This document shows positions 5,830 to 14,106 of a stretch of DNA of 21,319 nt, piece after piece. The DNA lies in IMG/VR virus record IMGVR_UViG_3300008266_000608, positions 1-21,319 of that record, one strand, 5' to 3'. Position 1 is the first letter of the stretch. Every line of letters starts with the position of its first letter. Under the pieces are notes generated by a model. The model saw only the letters and a list, made by a program, of their open reading frames with translations, did no database searches and was not told the origin of the DNA. The stretch comes from a virus. Made by a program: the position numbers and the translations under genes.

Positions 5830-8316
5830 ATGCCACTCAAAAAACTTCTGCTCCGCCCCGGTGTAAATAAGGAGAACACCCGTTACACCAGCGAGAACGG
5901 CTGGTATGACTGTGACAAGATTCGCTTTCGCCAAGGTACGCCAGAGAAGATCGGTGGCTGGACGCAAATATCTGCGCAAAAGTTTCTTGGTGTGTGCCGA
6001 TCCTTGTGGGCCTGGGTCACACTTGGCGCACAACAACTGCTAGGCGTAGGTACAAATTTAAAGTTTTACATTGAAAGCGGCGGTTTTTACTACGATATAA
6101 CCCCGCTCAATCAAACCAACACGCTGACCAACCCGTTTGCTATGGTGAGTGGATCGTCCACAGTAACGGTCACTGATGCAAACGGCGGGTACTCAAACAA
6201 CAATTATGTAACCTTCACGGGCTCATCGTCCAATGGTGGAATTACTTTGCTGGGGGAGTATCTTCTAACCTCCGGCACCACGGCCAATACTTACACCGTG
6301 CCGGTTCAATCGGAAGCTTCAATCTCTATTGCTGGTAACGTTTCCATTGCTGCCGGATCTTTTGTGATTGGTAATTCGTACAGCATCACATTTGTAGGAA
6401 CCACTGACTTCACGCTAATTGGCGCGTCAGCCAATACTGTTGGTGTAGCGTTTATCGCTACGGGCGCTGGATCTGGTACTGGGACGGCTAAAGCAAACAC
6501 TGTTTTTGCAACGCAGTTTCAGCTTGCCAACAATGTCCAGGTGACGTTAACTACCACAGGTACGCTTCCTGCTCCGTATGTAGCTGGAACAACTTACTAC
6601 GTTATTGCCACATCCGGCTATACATTTAGTCTGTCTTTGACCTCTGGCGGGGCTGCAATTGATTCCACGGGATCAACTCAATCGGGGATTTGCACGGTAA
6701 CGGCTAAAGCTTCTTCTTCTGCCACGGGTGGCGGCACTGTTCGGGCGGCTTATCAAATAGCTACAGGCGCTGCATACGCTGCTGCGGTTGTGGGATGGGG
6801 CGCGGGAACGTGGGGGTCTGGAGCCTGGGGCATAGGAACGGAATCGCAACAAACATTCCGTATGTGGAGTCAAAGTAACTTTGGCGAGGATCTTATCTTT
6901 GGCCCAAGTGGCGGCGGGATTTACTACTGGGATGCCTCTTTTGGATTGACCGGGACAACATTCACCGTAACGATTGCTACGCCAGCAGTGTTGTCTACGT
7001 CCATTACATTGGCAGATGGCATGGCAATTATTCTGACTACAACGGGGGCACTGCCTACTGGATTGAACGTGGGTCAGGTGTACTACGTCATCAATTCATC
7101 GGGAACCTCGTGTAATTTGTCTGCTACCTATGGTGGATCTGCCATAGCTACCACCGGATCACAATCAGGGGTTCATAAGATCTCCTCCAGGGCCATAGCT
7201 TTGGAGGATTACGGTGGCGCAACCGATGTGCCGATTACCCAAAACTACATATTGGTATCCGATTCCAGCCGGTTTGTGTTTGCTTTTGGGGCCACGGAGT
7301 ATGGATCAGCGACATTCAATCCAATGCTTATCCGCTGGTCAGACCAGGGAGATCCATTTAATTGGACGCCAAGCCCCACTGTAGAAGCTGGATTTACCTA
7401 CCTTTCTCACGGCTCGGAGATCGTAACCGCCATGCAGGCCCGTCAAGAAATCTTGGTGTGGACAGACTCATCCATCTATTCTCTACAGTATGTGGGTGCC
7501 CCCAATGTATGGGCACCTCAAATCGTTGGGGATAACACTTCAATTGCCTCTGAGAATGCAGTGGCATACGCTAACGGCGTGGCGTACTGGATGGGCGTGG
7601 ACAAGTTTTACAAATATGATGGACGCACCCAAACACAGAACTGCGATTTGCGGCAGTATGTGTTTTCAAACATCAATAAAAGTCAACTTACCCAGGTTTT
7701 AGCCGGATCAAATGAGGGCTTCAACGAGATTTGGTGGTTCTACTGCTCGGGCACAAGCACCAATATTGACAGCTATGTGGTGTTTAACTATGCAGAAAAC
7801 CAGGGTCAAGGCTGCTGGTACTACGGGTCAATGGCCCGGACGGCATGGCTAGATAGTGGATTGCGGGACTACCCAATCGCAGCCACCTATGACCTCAATG
7901 TGGTAAACCACGAGCAAGGCGTAGACGATAACACTACGCCGGTAACGTTACCAATTGAGGCGTTCATTACTTCTGCTGAATTTGACCTTGAAGATGGTGA
8001 CAAGTTTGGGTTTATTTGGCGTGTGGTGCCTGACATTACGTTCAGGGGATCTACTGCGGCTAGCCCACAGGTGACGATGTATCTCAAGCCCATGCAAAAC
8101 TCAGGCTCTGGGTATAACAGCCCAGCCTCCGTGGGCGGTGAAAACAATGCCACAGTTACCAGAACGGCCATACTTCCCATAGAAGAATTTACTGGTCAGA
8201 TCTATACTCGCGTCAGAGGGAGGCAGATAGCTATGGAGGTTAGATCTACGGCAGCAGGCGTGACTTGGCAGCTTGGCTCACCACGTATTGACATCCGCCA
8301 GGACGGCAGACGTTAA
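5830..8316 (+). CDS. Large virion protein, P22 gp10-like head-tail stabilisation candidate
   Basis: The product is 828 residues and starts MPLKKLLLRPGVNKENTRYT, then WYDCDKIRFRQGTPEKIGGW, a start I recognise from many environmental phages. Beta-propeller-like strands follow: EILVWTDSSIYSLQYVG, AYANGVAYWMGVDKFYKYDG and EGFNEIWWFYCSG. The C-terminus (RVRGRQIAMEVRST, WQLGSPRIDIRQDG) resembles the end of P22 gp10-type plug proteins, which close the portal after packaging. Residues ~95-455 hold Ser/Thr/Gly-rich inserts, including a pair of similar beta modules (~238-290 and ~399-450). These make it much longer than P22 gp10 (about 470 residues). AAGG lies upstream of the ATG. The stop overlaps the next start. 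Virion location is likely; the gp10 assignment is tentative. Confidence 0.7.
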   Translation: MPLKKLLLRPGVNKENTRYTSENGWYDCDKIRFRQGTPEKIGGWTQISAQKFLGVCRSLWAWVTLGAQQLLGVGTNLKFYIESGGFYYDITPLNQTNTLTNPFAMVSGSSTVTVTDANGGYSNNNYVTFTGSSSNGGITLLGEYLLTSGTTANTYTVPVQSEASISIAGNVSIAAGSFVIGNSYSITFVGTTDFTLIGASANTVGVAFIATGAGSGTGTAKANTVFATQFQLANNVQVTLTTTGTLPAPYVAGTTYYVIATSGYTFSLSLTSGGAAIDSTGSTQSGICTVTAKASSSATGGGTVRAAYQIATGAAYAAAVVGWGAGTWGSGAWGIGTESQQTFRMWSQSNFGEDLIFGPSGGGIYYWDASFGLTGTTFTVTIATPAVLSTSITLADGMAIILTTTGALPTGLNVGQVYYVINSSGTSCNLSATYGGSAIATTGSQSGVHKISSRAIALEDYGGATDVPITQNYILVSDSSRFVFAFGATEYGSATFNPMLIRWSDQGDPFNWTPSPTVEAGFTYLSHGSEIVTAMQARQEILVWTDSSIYSLQYVGAPNVWAPQIVGDNTSIASENAVAYANGVAYWMGVDKFYKYDGRTQTQNCDLRQYVFSNINKSQLTQVLAGSNEGFNEIWWFYCSGTSTNIDSYVVFNYAENQGQGCWYYGSMARTAWLDSGLRDYPIAATYDLNVVNHEQGVDDNTTPVTLPIEAFITSAEFDLEDGDKFGFIWRVVPDITFRGSTAASPQVTMYLKPMQNSGSGYNSPASVGGENNATVTRTAILPIEEFTGQIYTRVRGRQIAMEVRSTAAGVTWQLGSPRIDIRQDGRR
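6541..7185 (+). repeat. Two divergent copies of a beta module inside the 828-residue protein
   Basis: Copy one (about 6541-6700) reads VTLTTTGTLPAPYVAGTTYYVI ... LTSGGAAIDSTGSTQSGICTV. Copy two (about 7024-7185) reads IILTTTGALPTGLNVGQVYYVI ... ATYGGSAIATTGSQSGVHKI. Both share T-T-T-G-x-L-P, YYVI, GG-A-I and TG-S-QSG at the same spacing. They are diverged at DNA level, so the duplication is old or both came from a common phage module. Confidence 0.65.
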
Positions 8317-8966
8317 TGGCAACCATTGTCACTCGGTTTCTACGCAGGTTCAGAGCGCCTGCTTTACCCAATTCACCGATTGAATATGGGAAAACAGACG
8401 AGGATCAGTTCCGCAATATCCTGCGCTTGTATTTCAATCAGATTGACAGCGCCTTTGGGGGTCTTCTGGACACCACCGGGGGTAAGTACGTCAACTTCCC
8501 TTATGGGGCGTTTTCTTCTAGCGTAGATCAAACCGCCACGGCCAACACAGCCACCTTGATGACTCTGAACACCACGGACTTTGCCAATGGCGTCAGCATC
8601 AGTTCATCCAAGATTACGGTTAAAAACGCCGGTATATACAACCTCCAGTTTTCAACTCAGTTTCAAAACACCGACACCGCCTTTCAGGATGTCTACATTT
8701 GGCTGCGTCAAAACGGGGTAGATATATCGGGTTCAACTGGCTTTGTGTCTATCCCAAACAGACACGCTGGAACAGATGGGCACGCAATTGTTGGTTGGAA
8801 CTATTTTTTAAGTATGGCTGCAAATGATTACATTGAAATATACTGGTCTATACCCAACACTGCCGTAAGTATCCAGCATCTCGCCGCTTCCGGCACTCCT
8901 ACCAAGCCATCAACTCAATCGGTTGTGGCTACGCTTTCATTTGTTTCATCCTTACCGGTGACTTGA
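8316..8966 (+). CDS. Virion protein with C1q/TNF-like beta-sandwich candidate
   Basis: The product is 216 residues. The first ~65 residues (MATIVTRFLRRF, then EDQFRNILRLYFNQIDSAFG) look like a helical attachment part. The rest looks like a jelly roll: FPYGAFSSSVDQTATANTAT, VSISSSKITVKNAGIYNLQF, QDVYIWLRQNGVDI, IVGWNYFLSMAANDYIEIYW and a final VVATLSF strand. The order 'A-GIYNLQFS...D-YIWLR-NG-DI...W---L-A-DYIE--W' is the pattern of C1q/TNF-like domains in phage appendages and decoration proteins, so a surface-exposed structural role is likely. It starts inside the TAATG of the preceding gene and is followed after one base by the 1075-residue gene. The fold is inferred from sequence pattern only. 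Confidence 0.7.
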   Translation: MATIVTRFLRRFRAPALPNSPIEYGKTDEDQFRNILRLYFNQIDSAFGGLLDTTGGKYVNFPYGAFSSSVDQTATANTATLMTLNTTDFANGVSISSSKITVKNAGIYNLQFSTQFQNTDTAFQDVYIWLRQNGVDISGSTGFVSIPNRHAGTDGHAIVGWNYFLSMAANDYIEIYWSIPNTAVSIQHLAASGTPTKPSTQSVVATLSFVSSLPVT

Positions 8967-8967
8967 T

Positions 8968-11900
8968 ATGGCAACACCAGAAGAAAAAGCGGCGCAAGAG
9001 ATTGATGACGCTTTTGCGGCCTCAAAAAAGAACGCGGGCAACCTCAAAGATGTGAGCGCGGAATATCCAGGTCAACCTTCTGTTTGGGCGTCCGCAAAAT
9101 ATCCCACAAAGGCTTTTATCACGGGCGCTGATGGAGATAAGTACGTCTATGTTCCTTTGGAGTTTGTCCAGAAGGGCATGATAGATAAATCAACCAATGA
9201 GCAATACTACAAAAAAGAATACTTAAACGGCGACACTTTTAAAAATGCAATTCAATATCAGTTACCTGACTCTGCTGGTTTGCCACCAATGTTTGCAGAA
9301 CAATACAAAGAGCCAAATAAAGGTTTTTTGTGGAAACAAACTGATTTTGATAAAGCCGTATCGCAAGGGGTTGAGTATTATTCTTTAAAACAATTCCCTC
9401 CAATTCTTGGAACGGGCGTTCCATCAGTTGGCCCTAGTGCTGGTGATGACAAAAATCATTTCTACATCACACAGCCAAATAAAGTTAGCTCTGAATACGC
9501 TCAACAATTCTATGTTGGAGCATCAGGGGATGTGATAAACGGAAGCAGTCAAGTTTATTATTACTACCCCAATGATCCAACCGGTGGAATTTTTGGAAAG
9601 GCGTGGACTCAAGTTAATAAAGACTTGGGGCCAATCATCCCAATGGTGATGAATTATTTTGCGCCTGGATCTGGGTCTGCATACATTGCCACAAATGCCG
9701 TCATTGGCGGAATGAGAACTGGTGAATGGGGAAATGCAGCGCTGACCCTTGGTATGTTGTACGGCGCTCCAATGGTGGCGGATAAGGTTACCAGTGCAAT
9801 TGATCCAACCATTGCAACATCAATTGCAAATAAGATTCCATTGACCACCATGCAGTTGGCAACGCAAGCAATAGCGTCCGCCACAACTGCTGGCGTAATG
9901 GCGGGTGTTGTTGGGAAAGACCCGGTGGCGGCATTTAGGAATGCAGGAGTTGCAGGCGCAGTTCCCATTCTTGCTGGAAGTATTTCCGGCTTCAATGATT
10001 TAAATCCGTTTGCCAAGATGGCGTTCAATGCCGCAGTCACCGCCAATTTGACTGGAAAAGACCCAACACAAGCGGTTTTGATTAACGCCTTTGGAGCGGG
10101 CCTTAATGCTTTAAAAGCTGTAGACCAGACAAAACAGTTCTTTGATGAGGCTATGGGCAGAGAGCCAACCTTTGAAGAATTGAATAAATTTATTTGGTTT
10201 ACCAATCCAAATAGCTTGGCAAACAATTTAATAAATTACAAGTCAGTTGCGGATCAAGCTGCAAACTTGGGGTACACGCCAACAGACGATCAGCTTAAAG
10301 AAAGCCTAAAGGCTAAAAACCCAGTTGCTGCATTTAACACTATTGCCGATGGTGTATTGAAGTCTGAGGGATGGGATAACTGGGATCAAAGAAAAGCAGC
10401 AATTCAAGAGGGCTATACCGACCCCGCCAAGTACAAAAATTATCTTGATGGAAAAACAACGGATGCTGGTGAGGCGCAGGAGTTTTTGCGAGGCGTGCTT
10501 GGTAGAGATCCTACTGATGCCGAAATACAAAGATTTGTTGGAGACCGCCCCGAGGCTCAAACGCTTACAGCCCAGAATGCGTATGACACGCTTGTTGGAT
10601 TCTTGGATGCAAACGTGCCCATAGGCAGCTACAACAAAGACATCACCTCTGTTAGCTTTGATGAAGATTTAGTTGCTGGGCCTGCTGGTGCGCCCAAGCC
10701 ATTGAGGGCAGGTCAAGTGGTGCTTGACGCAAATGGTTTACCTAAGACTATTGGCATCATGGATTTTGCAACTGGGAAGATTGTTGCCACGCCAATTTCG
10801 CTTAATGCAAATGGTGGGATGTATTACATTGCCGATGGCAAAGTTGTTGGCATTGATCCTACTGTTTTGGAGAGGGAGTTTTATAGAAACAACCCATCAA
10901 AATATGTGGAGATGATGAACAAAATTTATTCCCTGAATCCCGATCAAGTTAATGAGGAGCTTCGTAAAAAAGGATTTGTCAATGGGCCCAACAGGGACTC
11001 AAAAATTGTTGACGTAGATGCAAAGGTTGTTCAAGAGGATTTGAAAAATAGAGGAATGCCATCTACGCTACGTGAAGTATTTCAAAAATTTGGAACCCTT
11101 GATGCTGCTGAAGCGGCGATGGGTATTCATGCGCTGCAAAGTATTCCTGGGATGCAGGGTTTGCTAGCTGGCGATGCTTCATTTGCTAAAGAACTTATAC
11201 AAGCTATTAACGATGCAAAAGGGGATTCAACCACTTCGGCAGGCGTTGTACAGGGCTTTAAAGATGAACTTCAAAAGTTAGTGGATAAAAATCCAGGGAT
11301 TGTCAACAATCCAATCTTTAATGACATAAATGCCGTTCTCAATCCTTCTCTTACGCCGTTAACGCCGGTTGATGTGCCTCCAAGCAAAGTCATTCCAACC
11401 ATAAACGTAGGCGATGTTAATTTTGAAACTGGCTTTGAAAACTTTGTGGTCGTATCGTATGACCCGGCAACAAAGAACGCCGTGGTTGCGCGGCCAGATG
11501 GAACCCAGGCAACCGTAAATGTTCCATATGATTTGACGCCCAATCAAACCATTAAGATGGATTTGACTGCCAAAACAATTGCGCCTCAAATAGCTTCACC
11601 CAGCCCATCTCCATCTGTCACGCCTACAGTTACCTCACCTGTTGCGCCGCCGGTAGTTGTTCCGCCTGTTGTCGATACCACAGCCCCTCCCGTAACTCCG
11701 CCGGTTACACCGCCTGTAACTCCGCCAGTTACGCCCCCGGTCACCCCTCCAGTTACTCCACCAGTGACCCCTCCAGTTACGCCAGAGCCTCCGGTGACGC
11801 CAGAGCCTCCAGTTACGCCTCCTGTAACTCCTCCGGTGACGCCGGAGCCTTCAGTTACGCCTACACCAACGCCGACTCCCACGCCAACGCCTACTCCCGC

Positions 11901-12195
11901 GCCAAAGCCCAAAACTCGTCAACAAAAAGCTGCGGACAAATTGATTTCTGCAATGTCAGCTGGATCCCCTGCTGTTGCGGCACCGACAACGCCACCCGTG
12001 GTAGAGGCATCAAACGTACTTGACTTTAGAGATCCCCTAAATGTGGGGTTCTTTAGCTTTCCAACGCCAGAGAAAAAAGATACCCAAGATCAGCCGAGGG
12101 TAGTTAAAATTGCCCAGGGTGGTTATATGAATGCGCTTTTTCCCCAGGAAGAAGTTACTATGGACGAAATCCTGAGAATCTTAGAAGGAAGATGA
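8968..12195 (+). CDS. Large virion protein with Pro/Thr repeat tract; internal or tail protein candidate
   Basis: The product is 1075 residues with no family I can name. Residues ~220-390 are Ala/Gly-rich and moderately hydrophobic (IATNAVIGGMRTGEWGNAAL, AVPILAGSISGFNDL), like membrane-active internal proteins. Two similar short motifs, GREPTFEELNKF (~398) and GRDPTDAEIQRF (~513), lie about 115 residues apart. Residues ~886-980 are a Pro/Thr/Val tract of PPVT units, then PTPTPT units, ending in a basic patch (PKPKTRQQKAADK). The C-terminus is KIAQGGYMNALFP and a helix ending ILRILEGR. Its place among other large structural genes suggests a virion protein, possibly ejected with the DNA. It starts one base after the preceding stop. 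The 3' end carries GAAGGAAG, serving the next gene. Confidence 0.7.
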   Translation: MATPEEKAAQEIDDAFAASKKNAGNLKDVSAEYPGQPSVWASAKYPTKAFITGADGDKYVYVPLEFVQKGMIDKSTNEQYYKKEYLNGDTFKNAIQYQLPDSAGLPPMFAEQYKEPNKGFLWKQTDFDKAVSQGVEYYSLKQFPPILGTGVPSVGPSAGDDKNHFYITQPNKVSSEYAQQFYVGASGDVINGSSQVYYYYPNDPTGGIFGKAWTQVNKDLGPIIPMVMNYFAPGSGSAYIATNAVIGGMRTGEWGNAALTLGMLYGAPMVADKVTSAIDPTIATSIANKIPLTTMQLATQAIASATTAGVMAGVVGKDPVAAFRNAGVAGAVPILAGSISGFNDLNPFAKMAFNAAVTANLTGKDPTQAVLINAFGAGLNALKAVDQTKQFFDEAMGREPTFEELNKFIWFTNPNSLANNLINYKSVADQAANLGYTPTDDQLKESLKAKNPVAAFNTIADGVLKSEGWDNWDQRKAAIQEGYTDPAKYKNYLDGKTTDAGEAQEFLRGVLGRDPTDAEIQRFVGDRPEAQTLTAQNAYDTLVGFLDANVPIGSYNKDITSVSFDEDLVAGPAGAPKPLRAGQVVLDANGLPKTIGIMDFATGKIVATPISLNANGGMYYIADGKVVGIDPTVLEREFYRNNPSKYVEMMNKIYSLNPDQVNEELRKKGFVNGPNRDSKIVDVDAKVVQEDLKNRGMPSTLREVFQKFGTLDAAEAAMGIHALQSIPGMQGLLAGDASFAKELIQAINDAKGDSTTSAGVVQGFKDELQKLVDKNPGIVNNPIFNDINAVLNPSLTPLTPVDVPPSKVIPTINVGDVNFETGFENFVVVSYDPATKNAVVARPDGTQATVNVPYDLTPNQTIKMDLTAKTIAPQIASPSPSPSVTPTVTSPVAPPVVVPPVVDTTAPPVTPPVTPPVTPPVTPPVTPPVTPPVTPPVTPEPPVTPEPPVTPPVTPPVTPEPSVTPTPTPTPTPTPTPAPKPKTRQQKAADKLISAMSAGSPAVAAPTTPPVVEASNVLDFRDPLNVGFFSFPTPEKKDTQDQPRVVKIAQGGYMNALFPQEEVTMDEILRILEGR
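11620..11905 (+). repeat. Degenerate PPVT / PTPT coding repeat tract
   Basis: Twelve-base units of the type CCN-CCN-GTN-ACN are repeated many times, interrupted by PEPPVT units, then six-base PT units. The third codon positions vary freely while the protein is kept, so the repeat is maintained at protein level. The region is Cys-free and likely an extended linker. Such tracts are prone to length change by slippage and recombination. Confidence 0.85.
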
Positions 12196-12196
12196 T

Positions 12197-14089
12197 ATGA
12201 GTGATTCAATTGACTTTGGCGATTTATATGTCCCACCAGATTTTAATTGGTCTACGATTGACGTAGATACATCGGCGGCAGATAAGGCAACGCAATATCA
12301 AAATTACCTGGATTTCTACAATAATCCGGCTAACTTAGCCCTCATAAATGAGGCGCAAGCTGTTGTTCAAAATCCAACGGGCAGGCAAGTTATTGAAGAT
12401 GCCATCAATAGTCTTGGCTCTGCTGCCGGTTCATTCATTAAAAACTATCTGTACGACCCTCAGACAAAAAAGTTTAACGTAGCTGGTATTGGTACCGCTG
12501 CTACGGCCCTTAAGGCTTTGCAGGGTGGTGATAGGCCGCAGTCAAACTCATATCAGGGCAGTATTCCAAGCTATACCGCCGTAAGGAAGCAGGTTGAATA
12601 CGACGATCCTAATCGTGTCCCCGGTTCTGCTGGGCGGAGCTACTTTACTGACACGCAGTTTGTCACTCCGGGCGGTGTAGAGGCTGCAAATACTGCTGCT
12701 GCCACCCAAGCGAAAGGTATTTTGTCTGGGTACAGACCTGCTCCATCGCCATCGGTTAACCCGTATGCGGGCAAGTTTAGGATGGCATATGAACCCACAC
12801 CCACTACCACTCCTACTGGTAACGTTACCAGTGAGCCCGCTTCCGGCGTAGCTTCATTGATGCCAGCACAATTTGCCCGTGGTGGTGTGGCTAGATATTT
12901 GCAGGGCGAAACAGACGGCATGGCTGACAAGATCCCATCTTCTATCGATGGGAAGCAAAAAGCTGCCTTGAGTCATGGAGAGTTTGTGATTCCTGCTGAT
13001 GTCGTTTCCCACCTTGGCAATGGAAACTCTGATGCCGGGGCCAAAAAGCTGTATGAAATGATGTCTCGGGTTCGCAAAGCACGCACTGGAAACCCCGAAC
13101 AGGGTAAGAAAATCAACCCCAATAAGTTCATGCCAGGGGGCGAGGTTGGCTTTTCTGCCGGTGGAGTGGCTAAGTTTCAGGGCGGAGGCCCAGCAGGAAC
13201 GGGTGTCACGACCCCCACCATAACCTCACAAGGTACATCTACTGCTCAAGGTCTTTCTACTTGGGCGGGGCCGATGGTGTCTGACTATCTTGGCAAGGGT
13301 CAGGCTCTAGCCAACACGCCATATCAAGGGTACAAAGGGCCGCTTACTGCCGGTGCCTCTGACCTTCAGCAGCAGCAATTTGCCGGTCTGTCTGATGTGG
13401 CTACAACGGGATATACGCCTACGCAATTTAAAGGCGGCATCTTTGATACCAACGCTGCCCAGGCGTACATGAATCCATTTCTTAATGTTGCACTCAATCC
13501 GCAATTAGAAGAGTTGCGCCGTCAGGGACAGATTACCAACCGGGCAAATCAAGCTCAAGCTACCAAGATGGGTGCATTTGGCAGTTCCGGTTCTGCCCTG
13601 TCAAAAACTGAAGGTGAGCGTAACGTCTTGGATAAGATGCAAGCGGCCCTGGGTCAGGGATACAGCACAGCTTACGACAAGGCTATGGCTCAATTCAACG
13701 CCGACCAAAATCGTGAGTTGCAGGCTGGTCAGAGTACAGAAGCATCACGGCAGTTCGGTGCTAATTTCGGTCTTACTAGCCTTGATAAGCTGGGTGCAGC
13801 TGGCGCGGTTCAGCGTGACATTGAGCAGCAAGGTCTTACGGCTGACAAGAAACAGTTTGAAGAAGAGCGGGAAGATCCGTTCCAAAAGGTGCAGTTCCAG
13901 AAAAACTTGCTTACGGGCCTGCCCATCACAACGACTGAATCCACGAATATGCAGAGTGAGATCGGTAAGATCAGTAATCAGATTGCGGGCCTTACTGCGC
14001 TGTACAAATCGCTGGAGGCTTTGGGTCAGGTTTCGCCTACGCCTACGCCCACACCAACAACAGTTGCTACTCCCACTCCAACCCGCTAA
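12197..14089 (+). CDS. Virion-associated protein with the DGM..KIP..GEFVIPADVVS domain
   Basis: The product is 630 residues. Its best landmark is residues ~225-300: FARGGVARYLQGETDGMADK, GEFVIPADVVSHLGNGNSD, then AGAKKLYEMMSRVRKARTG. I recognise this domain from many environmental phage and prophage late proteins; its function has not been settled. Two further Gly-Gly motifs follow (FMPGGEVGFSAGGVAKFQGG). The C-terminal half is Gln/Ala-rich and helical (QITNRANQAQATKMGAFGSS, EREDPFQKVQFQKNLLTG), and the last ~20 residues are PT-rich. There is no signal peptide or clear membrane segment. AAGGAAG precedes the ATG by a good distance and the gene begins one base after the previous stop. A structural or ejected role is inferred from its neighbours. 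Confidence 0.75.
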   Translation: MSDSIDFGDLYVPPDFNWSTIDVDTSAADKATQYQNYLDFYNNPANLALINEAQAVVQNPTGRQVIEDAINSLGSAAGSFIKNYLYDPQTKKFNVAGIGTAATALKALQGGDRPQSNSYQGSIPSYTAVRKQVEYDDPNRVPGSAGRSYFTDTQFVTPGGVEAANTAAATQAKGILSGYRPAPSPSVNPYAGKFRMAYEPTPTTTPTGNVTSEPASGVASLMPAQFARGGVARYLQGETDGMADKIPSSIDGKQKAALSHGEFVIPADVVSHLGNGNSDAGAKKLYEMMSRVRKARTGNPEQGKKINPNKFMPGGEVGFSAGGVAKFQGGGPAGTGVTTPTITSQGTSTAQGLSTWAGPMVSDYLGKGQALANTPYQGYKGPLTAGASDLQQQQFAGLSDVATTGYTPTQFKGGIFDTNAAQAYMNPFLNVALNPQLEELRRQGQITNRANQAQATKMGAFGSSGSALSKTEGERNVLDKMQAALGQGYSTAYDKAMAQFNADQNRELQAGQSTEASRQFGANFGLTSLDKLGAAGAVQRDIEQQGLTADKKQFEEEREDPFQKVQFQKNLLTGLPITTTESTNMQSEIGKISNQIAGLTALYKSLEALGQVSPTPTPTPTTVATPTPTR

Positions 14090-14106
14090 GTCTCTAAGGG
14101 AAAGAT

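Noticed and set aside
9654-10226. Minus-strand open frame of 190 codons inside the 1075-residue gene
   Set aside because: It lies wholly antisense to a well-supported gene and shows no recognisable motif.
11586-11912. Minus-strand open frame encoding GGVTGGVTGG repeats
   Set aside because: It is the complement of the PPVT-coding repeat tract. Repeats avoid stops on both strands, and there is no ribosome-binding site or non-repeat domain.
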